Source: Flavobacteriaceae bacterium (lineage in GTDB: Bacteria > Bacteroidota > Bacteroidia > Flavobacteriales > Flavobacteriaceae). From it: 45,930 nt of DNA. Both the position numbers and the translations under genes were made by a program. The notes under the pieces are model-generated. The model did no database searches. It was not told where the DNA came from and was given only the letters and a program-made list of their open reading frames with translations. The stretch covers positions 1 to 45,930 of the forward strand of contig CANFHX010000022.1 in assembly GCA_947446865.1 (NCBI GenBank). Direction: 5' to 3'. Position 1 is the first letter of the stretch; each line of letters opens with the position of its first letter. Positions 1-7,522 of the stretch are shown in pieces.

Positions 1-133
1 AGATAAAACTCTTTTTATTTATATTTTAAAAGAAGACCAATTTATAGGCTTACATCCTTTAATTGAAGAAGATGTAATAGCTAGTCCACTTTTCCCACAA
101 CTCAATTTTGTTTTAGAAGAAATTTTTCGATAG
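1..133 (+). CDS. C-terminal end of a Uma2-family (PD-(D/E)XK-like) protein, partial
   Basis: Only the last 43 codons are inside the window, read in the frame beginning at base 2 and ending at TAG 131-133. The peptide contains SPLFPQLNFVLEEIF at its end, which resembles the closing strand and helix of Uma2-family putative endonucleases (typical ending: SPLxPGLxLxLxEIF), preceded by a strand with an IYIL core. The catalytic part of that fold would lie upstream of the window, so no active-site residue can be checked. Uma2 proteins are widespread and poorly understood nuclease-like proteins. Family assignment rests on a short C-terminal match and is moderate. Confidence 0.55.
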   Translation, partial: DKTLFIYILKEDQFIGLHPLIEEDVIASPLFPQLNFVLEEIFR

Positions 134-154
134 GTTTTATTGTTTAAAAACGTG

Positions 155-162
155 TAACTTTG
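155..162 (+). promoter_or_regulatory. -7 element of the dnaG promoter
   Basis: TAACTTTG matches the Bacteroidota -7 consensus TAnnTTTG exactly. It lies 33 bases before the TTG start of dnaG, so transcription would begin near 167-169 and the untranslated leader would be almost exactly the direct repeat at 167-195. No good TTG -33 element is seen at the usual 19-21 base spacing, so this is a partial promoter match. Confidence 0.45.
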
Positions 163-166
163 AAAA

Positions 167-195
167 CTTAGAACCTATAATCTTAGAACCTAAAA
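167..195 (+). repeat. Two direct 14-bp repeats with CTTAGAA core in the dnaG leader
   Basis: CTTAGAACCTATAA (167-180) and CTTAGAACCTAAAA (182-195) differ at one base and are offset by 15 bp; each is built from two 7-mers. The second copy ends directly against the TTG start of dnaG. The CTTAG core is the same as in the 8-bp arrays before murG and murC, so this belongs to the set of short-period leader repeats in this window. Confidence 0.6.
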
Positions 196-2172
196 TTGAT
201 TACCAAAGAAACCATAGATAAAGTTTATGAAGCTGCTCGAGTAGAGGAAGTTATTGGCGATTTTGTGCAGTTAAAGCGCGCCGGTAGCAACTACAAAGGG
301 TTAAGTCCGTTTTCAGATGAGCGATCTCCATCGTTCATGGTTTCTCCTGTGAAACAAATTTGGAAAGATTTTAGTTCTGGAAAAGGAGGAAATTCTGTGG
401 CTTTCATCATGGAGCACGAACATTTTACCTATCCGGAAGCCATTCGCTATTTGGCAAAAAAATACAACATCGAAATTGTAGAAACCGAACTTTCTAACGA
501 AGAAAAGGAAGTTGCAAACGAAAAAGAAAGTTTGTATTTGGTTTCTGAATTTGCAAGCAAATATTTTCAAGACGTCTTGCTTAATACCGAAGAAGGAAAA
601 GCAATTGCCTATTCCTATTTCAAGGAAAGAGGCTTTACCAACGATACCATCAAAAAATTTAATTTAGGATATTCTCCTGCCACTTGGGATGCTTTTACCA
701 AAGAGGCTCTCGGCAAAGGATATAAATTAGAATTTCTAGAAAAAACAGGACTTACCATCGTTGGCGAAGACAAACAGTTTGACCGATTTAAAGGGCGTGT
801 AATGTTTCCTATTCAATCCATGTCGGGACGCGTTTTGGGTTTTGGAGGAAGAATTTTAACCAACGATAAAAAAGCGGCTAAATATTTAAACTCCCCCGAA
901 AGTGATTTGTACCATAAGAGTAAGGTTTTATATGGTATTTTTCATGCCAAACAAGCCATTGCCAAATTAGACAATTGTTTTTTGGTTGAAGGATATACTG
1001 ATGTTATTCAGATGCACCAAGCCGGAATTGAAAATGTAGTTGCCTCCTCAGGAACTGCATTAACTCCAGATCAAATCCGTTTAATCAATAGGCTTACCAA
1101 AAATATTACCGTTCTTTTTGATGGCGATGCTGCCGGATTAAGAGCATCCGTCCGTGGAATTGATCTTATTTTGGAGGAAGGAATGAATGTAAAAGTTTGT
1201 ACTTTTCCTGATGGTGATGATCCTGATAGCTTTGCTAAAAAAACACCGCTACAGGACTTGACGAAGTATCTTGAAGACAATGCTATGGACTTTATTCAGT
1301 TCAAAGCCTCTCTTTTAATGAAGGATGCCAAGAACGATCCTATTAAAAAAGCCGATTTAATTCGGGATATGGTGGCAAGTATTTCTAAAATACCAGATAG
1401 AATAAAACGGGAAGTTTATATTCAAGAAGTATCTCGAATTATGGATATTTCAGAGGAAGTGCTTTTTAATACCTTGGCACAACTTGTAAAAAAAGACATA
1501 AACGAATTAGGAAAGAAACATAAAGAAGAGCAAAAAGCATTTGAAGTTGTAAAAAATGAAAATGTAGTTGCTGCGGCAAATGTCGATATCCAATTTGAAT
1601 TGGAACATAAGATTATTGAAATTTTATTAATCTATGGTAATGTAGAAGATGACTTCGAGGAAGTGCTACTAAAAACTAACGGAAATGGTGAGCTAGAAGA
1701 GGTTAAAGAAATGAATCGGTACAAAGTGCACCAACGCATTTTTTTAAGTCTTCAAGAGGACGAAATAGAGCTTGCAAATCCTTTGTTTAAAAGCATCTAT
1801 AACGACTTGATTCATTATTTTAATCAAAATGAATCGTTCGAATTAGACCAGTATTTATCCCAACTTCCAAGCGAATTGTCGCAAGAAGTTACTACGATCT
1901 TGATGAACGACGAGCGCGAAACCCTTCACAATTGGGAAGCTAAAAACATTTTCGTTAAAGCCAAAGACAAAACTATTAGCCAATACGTGTCCGAAACGAT
2001 AGTAACACTTCGTTGGTTTTTGGTTAACAAAATAATAGATGAATTAAAATCCTCTATCACTAAAGATTCAGAAATAGATAATACCGAAACACTTTCTATG
2101 GTGATGGATTATTTAGGCTTGACCAATATATTTTCTAAAAAACTAGGGAGAGTAATCTCAAGGCACAATTAA
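196..2172 (+). CDS. dnaG: DNA primase DnaG
   Basis: Synthesises RNA primers for replication. Domains in order: N-terminal zinc-ribbon fold (about residues 30-95), RNA-polymerase catalytic core with Toprim (about 255-340: VEGYTDV with Glu265, FDGDAAG with Asp309 and Asp311), then a helical C-terminal region that would bind the DnaB helicase. The 658-aa length is normal for the family in Bacteroidota. The start is TTG at 196, chosen because the protein begins ITKETIDKV as expected for DnaG and no in-frame ATG lies upstream. Odd: the four zinc ligands of E. coli DnaG (Cys40, His43, Cys61, Cys64) align with Ser37, Ser40, Asp58 and Ser61, so the ribbon keeps its sequence context but cannot bind zinc in the usual way. 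From memory other flavobacterial primases share this. It is the last + gene before a convergent terminator. Confidence 0.97.
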   Translation: MITKETIDKVYEAARVEEVIGDFVQLKRAGSNYKGLSPFSDERSPSFMVSPVKQIWKDFSSGKGGNSVAFIMEHEHFTYPEAIRYLAKKYNIEIVETELSNEEKEVANEKESLYLVSEFASKYFQDVLLNTEEGKAIAYSYFKERGFTNDTIKKFNLGYSPATWDAFTKEALGKGYKLEFLEKTGLTIVGEDKQFDRFKGRVMFPIQSMSGRVLGFGGRILTNDKKAAKYLNSPESDLYHKSKVLYGIFHAKQAIAKLDNCFLVEGYTDVIQMHQAGIENVVASSGTALTPDQIRLINRLTKNITVLFDGDAAGLRASVRGIDLILEEGMNVKVCTFPDGDDPDSFAKKTPLQDLTKYLEDNAMDFIQFKASLLMKDAKNDPIKKADLIRDMVASISKIPDRIKREVYIQEVSRIMDISEEVLFNTLAQLVKKDINELGKKHKEEQKAFEVVKNENVVAAANVDIQFELEHKIIEILLIYGNVEDDFEEVLLKTNGNGELEEVKEMNRYKVHQRIFLSLQEDEIELANPLFKSIYNDLIHYFNQNESFELDQYLSQLPSELSQEVTTILMNDERETLHNWEAKNIFVKAKDKTISQYVSETIVTLRWFLVNKIIDELKSSITKDSEIDNTETLSMVMDYLGLTNIFSKKLGRVISRHN

Positions 2173-2181
2173 AAAAAATCT

Positions 2182-2222
2182 AAATCTCAATTGGTGTTGG
2201 GGTTTCCCAATTGAAATTTTTT
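2182..2222. terminator. Bidirectional terminator between dnaG and the response regulator
   Basis: The arms TCAATTGG (2186-2193) and CCAATTGA (2207-2214) form an 8-bp stem, extended by AAAT/ATTT after one mismatch. A T-run follows on the + strand and an A-run precedes, giving U-tracts in both directions. It lies between convergent genes and its edge touches the response-regulator stop codon. Confidence 0.7.
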
Positions 2223-2850
2223 AAACTATATCTAAGTTTTTGGCTTTATTCACCAAATCAACTAAATTAGATACGTTTAGTTTTTGTAATAGACGAAGTT
2301 TGTAGGTACTTATCGTCTTTTCGTTTAATCCTAAAATTTTGGATATTTCATTATTCTTTTTGCCATCACTAAGGTAGCGTAATACTTCAACTTCTCGGTT
2401 GGATAACTTTCGGTAAATTTGCTCCGTATTATTTTGCTTTGCAATTAACTCCAAACTTATCTTTATCGCTTCATTCATTATTACAATCCCTTCCGCGACT
2501 TTAATTATTGTATTTCCCAGAATTTCCAGTTTGGAAGATTTATGAATAAATCCTGACGCACCTGCTTTTATTGTATTCGAAGCATAAATCTGTTCGTTTA
2601 AGTTGGAAAAAACTAAAACTTTTGTACCAGGAAAGCTACTAATAATCGCTTTCAATTCATAAATACTTTTCAATCCGTTCAATTCGAGATCGATAACTAA
2701 TACATCAATTCTTTTATTTTTTAGAGCCTCAGGAATCATTAAATAACTTCCTACATGGGACGTTATATTAATTTCCGGATGGTCTTTAAAATAAGATTTT
2801 ACGCCATAATGTACCACAGGTAGATTATCAGCTAGACAAACACTTATCAT
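2221..2850 (-). CDS. NarL/FixJ-type response regulator with LuxR HTH
   Basis: A 209-aa two-domain transcription factor. The receiver domain (about 1-120) has Asp54 (VIDLEL) as likely phosphoacceptor, Asp8-Asn9 in the acidic pocket, Ser82 and Lys104. A LuxR-type HTH follows (about 149-205: LSNREVEVL, then KTISTYKLRLLQKL as recognition helix). Position 9 is Asn instead of the usual second acidic residue. No sensor kinase gene is adjacent, so the partner is unknown. The gene stands alone behind its own probable promoter, 89 bp downstream of nadE on the same strand. Genes controlled cannot be told from the sequence. Confidence 0.92.
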   Translation of the reverse strand: MISVCLADNLPVVHYGVKSYFKDHPEINITSHVGSYLMIPEALKNKRIDVLVIDLELNGLKSIYELKAIISSFPGTKVLVFSNLNEQIYASNTIKAGASGFIHKSSKLEILGNTIIKVAEGIVIMNEAIKISLELIAKQNNTEQIYRKLSNREVEVLRYLSDGKKNNEISKILGLNEKTISTYKLRLLQKLNVSNLVDLVNKAKNLDIV

Positions 2851-2875
2851 AACTTTACTATTTTATTTGTAAAAA

Positions 2876-2908
2876 AAACTATACATTTATTAAGATGTAA
2901 ATTTACAA
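2876..2908 (-). promoter_or_regulatory. Probable promoter of the response regulator
   Basis: On the minus strand, TTG (2908-2906) is followed after 22 bases by TATAGTTT (2883-2876), close to the TTG-N17-23-TAnnTTTG pattern but lacking the final G. Transcription would start about 20 bases before the ATG at 2850. Confidence 0.35.
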
Positions 2909-2939
2909 AAAGAAATTATATTCTGAAAGTTATTTCTGA

Positions 2940-3752
2940 TTATTGTTTTAAATCCTTAGGAATAATGCATATTGGGATGGGTTCCATCTTGTGTTTGTTG
3001 TTGGAATTAAGTCTTTTATAAATAGTAAAAACTTCTTTTTCTCTATCCTTATAATTGGAAAAATCGATTTCTTTTTTCTCGTTTTCAAGCATTGCCCATT
3101 CTAACTCTTCGTAGCTTGCACCCAATTGATCTTCGTCGGTTCGGTTGTCACCAAAAAGGCCGTCGGTAGGTTGAGCACTCTGAATGGAATCGGGAATTTG
3201 CAAATATTCGCCAAGTGCAAAAACATCACTTTTCATTAAATCGGCAATCGGACTAATATCTACCCCTCCATCACCATATTTAGTATAAAAGCCTACTCCA
3301 AAATCTTCTACTTTATTTCCAGTTCCTGCAACTAAGTAACTATGAATTCCTGCAAAATAATATAAAGTTGTCATTCGCAATCTTGCACGGGTATTGGCTA
3401 ATGCTAAGTGGTATTTAGTTTCATCCTTGCTTCCGGGCATTTCTGCTTTAAAAGAATCGTAAATAGGAGTTAAATTTGCTTCAGCATTACTCACGTTCGG
3501 AAATCTATTTTGCAATTGGCTAATGTGTTCTTTTCCTCTGTTTACTTGATTCGCTGCTTGATGAATTGGCATTTCCACGCATAAAGTTGGTAAACCCGTT
3601 TGAGCACATAGGGTTGAGGTCACTGCAGAATCAATTCCGCCTGAAATTCCAATTACAAATCCGTTTACTTTTGCGGTTGCAGCATAGGTTTTTAACCAAT
3701 TAACAATATGTTCGTTAACCTTTTCCGCTTGCATTGTGCTTTTTTTACCCAT
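2940..3752 (-). CDS. nadE: Ammonia-dependent NAD(+) synthetase NadE
   Basis: Converts deamido-NAD, ATP and ammonia to NAD in the last step of NAD synthesis, in the cytosol. The protein has the PP-loop ATP-binding motif SGGIDS at 37-42. Further typical segments are LANTRARLRM, GTGNKVEDFGVGFYTKYGDGGVD and PTDGLFGD with DEDQ(L/I)GASYEELE, which bind NaAD and ATP. At 270 aa it is the short ammonia-dependent form without the N-terminal glutaminase (nitrilase) domain. ATG at 3752 is used; the in-frame ATG at 3734 (MQAEKV) is an alternative that would drop a lysine-rich start not needed by the fold. It diverges from gldB; promoter elements of the two genes abut. Confidence 0.95.
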   Translation of the reverse strand: MGKKSTMQAEKVNEHIVNWLKTYAATAKVNGFVIGISGGIDSAVTSTLCAQTGLPTLCVEMPIHQAANQVNRGKEHISQLQNRFPNVSNAEANLTPIYDSFKAEMPGSKDETKYHLALANTRARLRMTTLYYFAGIHSYLVAGTGNKVEDFGVGFYTKYGDGGVDISPIADLMKSDVFALGEYLQIPDSIQSAQPTDGLFGDNRTDEDQLGASYEELEWAMLENEKKEIDFSNYKDREKEVFTIYKRLNSNNKHKMEPIPICIIPKDLKQ

Positions 3753-3782
3753 AGTTTAAGAATGAATTAAGATTTGGTAATG

Positions 3783-3798
3783 TATATTTGCAAAAATA
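3783..3798. promoter_or_regulatory. Back-to-back -7 elements for gldB (+) and nadE (-)
   Basis: TATATTTG at 3783-3790 on the + strand matches TAnnTTTG and lies 20 bases before the gldB ATG. Directly next to it, TATTTTTG on the minus strand (3798-3791) matches the same consensus and lies 38 bases before the nadE ATG. Neither has a clear TTG -33 at ideal spacing. Two polymerases could not occupy both at once. Confidence 0.5.
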
Positions 3799-3810
3799 TT
3801 AAATTTAAGT

Positions 3811-4770
3811 ATGCAAAAATATATTTATCTCTTCGCATTTGCACTATTATTTCTGTCTTGTGATAAACAAAGCAAAATTGAAAGTGCTGTAGAAAAAATT
3901 CCGGTTACCATGAAGGTGCATCGTTTTGAGCAAGCCTTTTTTGATGCCAAACCAGAAGAATTAGCCAAAGTAAAAGTGGCTTATCCTGATTTTTTTCCTG
4001 TTGGAACTCCAGATAATGTTTGGATTGACAAAATGCAAAATCCGCAATGGAGAGAATTGTATGCAGAAGTAGAGAAGAAATATAAAAATTTTGGCGCCGA
4101 ACAAACCGACATTGAAGATTTATTCAAACATATTAAATACTTTTTTCCAACGGTAATTACACCTCAAATTTACACTGCCATTGGTGAAATGGATTATCTT
4201 AACAAAGCCATTTATGCTAATGATAAGTTGGTTATTGCTTTGGAATTATATTTAGGAAAAGACCATAAATTTTATTCGGAATTTCCAGCCTATTTAAGAC
4301 AAAATTTTGAGCAAAGACAAATGCTTCCAGATGTTGTTTCTAGCTTTTCGTATGGTATTTTACCTGCTCCAAAAGACAAGGAATTGCTATCTTTAATGAT
4401 AAATTCTGGTAAAGAATTGTATTTAAAAGATGTTTTATTACCCGATTATACCGATGCCGAGCGTATAGGATATTCCGAAGACCAAATTAAGTGGTGTGCC
4501 GAAAATGAAGATTATATGTGGCAGTTTTTTGTTAGTAATAAATTGCTTTTTAGTACCGATTCAAGATTGCCAAATCGCTTTATAAATTTAGCCCCGTTTT
4601 CTAAATTTTATTTAGAAATTGACAACGAAACTCCGGGTAGAGTAGGGCAATGGTTAGGTTGGCAAATAGTACGCTCGTACATGCAAAACAATGAAGTTAC
4701 GGTTACCCAATTGCTTAAAATGGATGCTAAAGAAATATTTGAAAAATCAAAATACAAACCAAAAAAATAA
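3811..4770 (+). CDS. gldB: Gliding motility lipoprotein GldB
   Basis: GldB is one of the Bacteroidota gliding proteins; in Flavobacterium johnsoniae loss of gldB abolishes gliding. The 319-aa protein starts with a lipoprotein signal (hydrophobic YLFAFALLFLSC, lipobox Cys17), so it is probably anchored in a membrane facing the periplasm. The rest is a soluble helical domain with no catalytic motif that I recognise, although the family is distantly like predicted zincin-type proteases. The start is the only sensible one, just in front of the signal peptide. Its stop overlaps the gldC start by one base (TAATG), so gldB and gldC form an operon with translational coupling. Confidence 0.93.
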   Translation: MQKYIYLFAFALLFLSCDKQSKIESAVEKIPVTMKVHRFEQAFFDAKPEELAKVKVAYPDFFPVGTPDNVWIDKMQNPQWRELYAEVEKKYKNFGAEQTDIEDLFKHIKYFFPTVITPQIYTAIGEMDYLNKAIYANDKLVIALELYLGKDHKFYSEFPAYLRQNFEQRQMLPDVVSSFSYGILPAPKDKELLSLMINSGKELYLKDVLLPDYTDAERIGYSEDQIKWCAENEDYMWQFFVSNKLLFSTDSRLPNRFINLAPFSKFYLEIDNETPGRVGQWLGWQIVRSYMQNNEVTVTQLLKMDAKEIFEKSKYKPKK

Positions 4771-5105
4771 TGAGTAAAAACGAAACCTCCGAAATAAAAT
4801 TCACCATTGAATTAGATGAAAATAAAGTTCCCGAAAATCTAACTTGGTCGGCACAAGATGGCGGAATTCATGATGAAGCAGCCAAAGCAATTATGTTGTC
4901 TATTTGGAATAGTGATAAGAAAGAATCGTTGCGAATTGATTTATGGACAAAAGATATGCCTGTAGATGAGATGAAAATCTTTATTTACCAATCGCTTTTA
5001 GCCATGGCCGATACTTATGAACGTGCTACTAACGATGAAAAAATGACAGAAACGATGCGTGATTTTACGGATTATTTTGCAGAAAAATTGGAGTTGAAAA
5101 AATAA
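4770..5105 (+). CDS. gldC: Gliding motility protein GldC
   Basis: A 111-aa protein without signal peptide, so probably cytoplasmic. It matches GldC in size, in sequence style (KFTIELDENKVPENLTWSA near the N-terminus, a C-terminal helix TDYFAEKLELKK) and in its position right after gldB. In F. johnsoniae gldC mutants spread poorly but are not fully non-motile; its biochemical role is unknown. ATG overlaps the gldB stop by one base. A strong terminator follows 20 bases later and closes the operon. Confidence 0.92.
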   Translation: MSKNETSEIKFTIELDENKVPENLTWSAQDGGIHDEAAKAIMLSIWNSDKKESLRIDLWTKDMPVDEMKIFIYQSLLAMADTYERATNDEKMTETMRDFTDYFAEKLELKK

Positions 5106-5123
5106 CATTTCAATTTTTAGATA

Positions 5124-5164
5124 GAAAAAAGGAAAAAGCAGTTGTGTTTTTTCCTTTTTTTTTT
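5124..5164. terminator. Bidirectional terminator between gldC and engB
   Basis: An A-rich arm with central AAAAGGAAAAA (about 5125-5138) pairs with a T-rich arm with TTTTTTCCTTTTTT (5147-5164) across a short GCAGTTGT-type loop. The T-run serves gldC; the A-run reads as a U-run for the convergent engB operon. Confidence 0.8.
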
Positions 5165-5171
5165 GTTGAAT

Positions 5172-5792
5172 TTAAAACGAATTCATATCTTTAAAAACAG
5201 TTTCGTTGATGCTTTCAATGTAATCTAAAACAGCATCTTTACCGGTTCCTTCTGTTGCTGAGGTTACAAAGTAAGGAGGAATCTCTTCCCAATTATTGGC
5301 ATGAAGTTGTTTTTTGTATGCCGCAATATGCGAGTCGATTTTGGTTTTACTAATTTTATCTGCTTTCGTAAAAATAATACTAAACGGAATTTCAGTTTCG
5401 CCAAGGTATTCTATAAATTCTAAATCTATTTTTTGGGCTTCCAATCGAATGTCAATTAAAACGAAAGCACAAACTAATTGTTCTCTGCTCTCAAAATAAT
5501 CGGTAATAAATTCCTGAAATACTTGTTTCGTTTTTTTAGAAACACGAGCATAACCATAACCGGGTAAATCCACCAAAAACCAATTAGCATTAATTTTGAA
5601 GTGATTAATTAATTGCGTTTTTCCTGGTTTTCCGGAAGTTTTTGCCAAGTTTTTATGATTGGTAAGCATGTTTATTAGCGACGATTTTCCAACATTGGAT
5701 CGTCCAATAAAAGCATATTCTGGCAAGCGTTCTAAAGGACATTTAGTAACGTCAGAGTTGCTAATTATAAATTCGGCGGTATTAATTTTCAT
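5172..5792 (-). CDS. engB: Ribosome biogenesis GTPase EngB (YihA/YsxC)
   Basis: A TRAFAC-class GTPase of 206 aa that takes part in assembly of the large ribosomal subunit and is essential in most bacteria tested. G1 GRSNVGKSS at 30-38, the G2 region KPGKTQ with Thr59, G3 DLPGYG at 75-80, G4 TKAD at 142-145 and a G5-like SAT near 178 are all present. Length is normal. The gene is last in a minus-strand operon; its start lies inside the 3' end of hepT (11-base overlap), so engB translation may be coupled to the toxin gene of a toxin-antitoxin pair. Confidence 0.96.
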   Translation of the reverse strand: MKINTAEFIISNSDVTKCPLERLPEYAFIGRSNVGKSSLINMLTNHKNLAKTSGKPGKTQLINHFKINANWFLVDLPGYGYARVSKKTKQVFQEFITDYFESREQLVCAFVLIDIRLEAQKIDLEFIEYLGETEIPFSIIFTKADKISKTKIDSHIAAYKKQLHANNWEEIPPYFVTSATEGTGKDAVLDYIESINETVFKDMNSF

Positions 5793-6123
5793 TAAGTAGT
5801 TTTTTTGCTTCTTCCAATAAAACAGGAAGGTCTTTCATTATTATTTTCCAAATTAAAATATCATCCACAGAATCGTAAGCATGAATAACCTTATTTCGTA
5901 AGTCAACAATAATTCTGGAATAAGAAATGGATATGTTTGGATTTGTTTTTAAGAGTTTGCTCATAGCTTCACCTATGATTTCGATTTCTCTTTCTACAGC
6001 TCTTCTTTTAGTTTTGTTAGAAAGATATATATCAAGAATTCGTTGTTTGTCTAAATGGTAATCAATAGAATTAATTGCTTCAATAATATCTGCCAAATAT
6101 TTTTTTTCTTCACGACTTATCAT
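5782..6123 (-). CDS. hepT: HepT-like HEPN toxin (type VII toxin-antitoxin)
   Basis: A 113-aa all-helical HEPN (DUF86) protein. It carries the canonical Rx4HxY motif: Arg76, His81 and Tyr83 in LRNKVIHAY. In characterised MntA/HepT pairs HepT is an RNase whose motif tyrosine is AMPylated by MntA, which silences it. The motif is intact, so the protein should be active. ATG overlaps the mntA stop by four bases (ATGA), and its 3' end overlaps engB by 11 bases. The family call is firm from the motif and the partner; the activity on RNA is inferred from relatives. Confidence 0.88.
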   Translation of the reverse strand: MISREEKKYLADIIEAINSIDYHLDKQRILDIYLSNKTKRRAVEREIEIIGEAMSKLLKTNPNISISYSRIIVDLRNKVIHAYDSVDDILIWKIIMKDLPVLLEEAKKLLNEN

Positions 6124-6422
6124 ATTAACTGAATTTTTGTTTCGTTAATACTTTCGATAAGGTATGGATTTTTTAGTGATTTTTCGGCAACTAAATCTAC
6201 TTGTTTCTTTAATAATTGTTCTAAATCATTAACTAAATTGAAGTAGTTTGTGCCATAAATTTCATAATCTAAATCCTCTGAAAATGTATATAAAAAATCT
6301 ACATCACTTTCTGAATTGAATTTATCAGTAGCAGCACTTCCAAATAGGAAAGCTCTTATTACACCATACTTGGTGAAAAGCTCTTTAATTTTTGGTAAGT
6401 TTTTTTCTACTGATTTTTCCAT
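6120..6422 (-). CDS. mntA: MntA-like minimal nucleotidyltransferase antitoxin
   Basis: A 100-aa polymerase-beta-fold nucleotidyltransferase. GSA at 28-30 followed by DVD (Asp40, Asp42) gives the GSx10DxD signature, and Asp76 (KKQVDLV) is the third metal ligand. In type VII systems such a protein transfers AMP to the HepT tyrosine and so acts as antitoxin. It starts 9 bases after the hydrolase stop, so the pair probably depends on the hydrolase promoter; no separate promoter is evident. It could also be a free-standing MNT protein of unknown target, but the overlapping HepT gene makes the pair assignment likely. Confidence 0.88.
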   Translation of the reverse strand: MEKSVEKNLPKIKELFTKYGVIRAFLFGSAATDKFNSESDVDFLYTFSEDLDYEIYGTNYFNLVNDLEQLLKKQVDLVAEKSLKNPYLIESINETKIQLI

Positions 6423-6431
6423 AAAAATATA

Positions 6432-7214
6432 TTATTTAGTTTCTTTTAAAGTTTCACTTTTTTCGTGCAACCACACTTCTAGTAATCTGTTGAATTCTTC
6501 TGGTTGTTCCATCATGGCTGCGTGCCCACATTTGTCTATCCAATAAAGGGTAGAATTAGGAAGTAATTTCTCAAATTCTAAAGCAACTTCTGGAGGAGTA
6601 ACGGTATCATTTCTTCCCCAAATGATGCATGTAGGAATGTGCATTTTTGGCAAATCCTTAGCCATATTATGACGAATAGCACTTTTGGCAATGGTAAGTG
6701 TTTTTATTAGTTTAATACGGTCGTTTGCCATAGCATAAACTTCATCCACTATTTCTTTTGTAGCAATTTTAGGGTCATAAAAAACCGCTTCGGCTTTTTT
6801 CTGAATATAGTCGTAATCTCCTCTTCTAGGGTAACTATCTCCCATGGCGCTTTCATAAAGGCCGGAACTTCCGGTGATAACTAGTCCAAGCATTTTTTCG
6901 GGATACATCTTGGCGTGGTACAATGCAATGTGACCACCAAGCGAATTTCCTAATAAAATTACTCTTTCGTATCCTTTAAAAGTGATAAAGTCTTTAACGT
7001 ATTTTGCAAATGCTTTTACGTTAGTTTTTAAGATGTTTTGGGTGTAAATAGGTAGTTCCGGAATAACAATTTTGTATCCTCTTTGCGAAAAATATTCTGC
7101 TACGCCATCAAAATTGCTAAGTCCTCCCATTAAGCCATGTAAAATCACAATTGGAGTTCCCTCTCCAATTTCTAAATAACTATAACGTCCTTCTTTTTTA
7201 ATGATTTTATCCAT
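6432..7214 (-). CDS. Alpha/beta-fold hydrolase
   Basis: A 260-aa cytosolic alpha/beta hydrolase of unknown substrate. Using the shorter start, the oxyanion motif HGLMGG is at 26-31, the nucleophile elbow GNSLGG has Ser91, Asp203 is in WGRND and His231 in DKCGHAA: a complete catalytic triad. ATG at 7214 is chosen; a TTG at 7235 would add seven residues but sits at the predicted transcription start given the -7 element at 7242-7249. First gene of the operon with mntA, hepT and engB. The sequence resembles the hydrolase that, from memory, lies between engB and mraZ in other flavobacteria, so the mntA/hepT pair would be the newcomer. Confidence 0.88.
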   Translation of the reverse strand: MDKIIKKEGRYSYLEIGEGTPIVILHGLMGGLSNFDGVAEYFSQRGYKIVIPELPIYTQNILKTNVKAFAKYVKDFITFKGYERVILLGNSLGGHIALYHAKMYPEKMLGLVITGSSGLYESAMGDSYPRRGDYDYIQKKAEAVFYDPKIATKEIVDEVYAMANDRIKLIKTLTIAKSAIRHNMAKDLPKMHIPTCIIWGRNDTVTPPEVALEFEKLLPNSTLYWIDKCGHAAMMEQPEEFNRLLEVWLHEKSETLKETK

Positions 7215-7241
7215 TTTAAAAACCCTTTTTTTCAATTGTTA

Positions 7242-7249
7242 CAAATATA
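7242..7249 (-). promoter_or_regulatory. -7 element of the hydrolase-mntA-hepT-engB operon
   Basis: TATATTTG on the minus strand matches TAnnTTTG exactly. It predicts a transcript start near 7236 and a leader of about 20 bases before the ATG at 7214. A clear -33 TTG is not seen at 19-20 bases. Confidence 0.5.
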
Positions 7250-7275
7250 GGCTTTTATCTAAATAAACATAGTAA

Positions 7276-7295
7276 TTGCTTAAATATTTAAGCAA
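7276..7295. promoter_or_regulatory. Perfect 20-bp palindrome, possible operator
   Basis: TTGCTTAAATATTTAAGCAA reads the same on both strands. It lies just upstream of the hydrolase -7 element, centred about 50 bases before the predicted transcript start, where an activator or repressor dimer could bind. No T-run follows it, so it is not a terminator. The regulator is unknown. Confidence 0.45.
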
Positions 7296-7522
7296 AATGC
7301 GTAGTTCAAGACCGTTTATTAATGTTATAAACACATTTTCTTAATCTTCAATATTTCAAGTAGTTATTAAGTTTCAGAGTCCAATATTATTTCTTTTTTT
7401 ATTGAATAATCTTTAAATAAATGATTGGTATTTGTTGTTTAAATTTGAATTATGCATCAATTTTAAACATTTGTTAAATTATTTTTAAATTTATCAAATA
7501 TTGGAAAATAACTTTAATAGGT

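Noticed and set aside
7215..7235. TTG start for the alpha/beta hydrolase at 7235
   Set aside because: It would lie at the predicted transcript start behind the -7 element at 7242-7249; the ATG at 7214 fits better.
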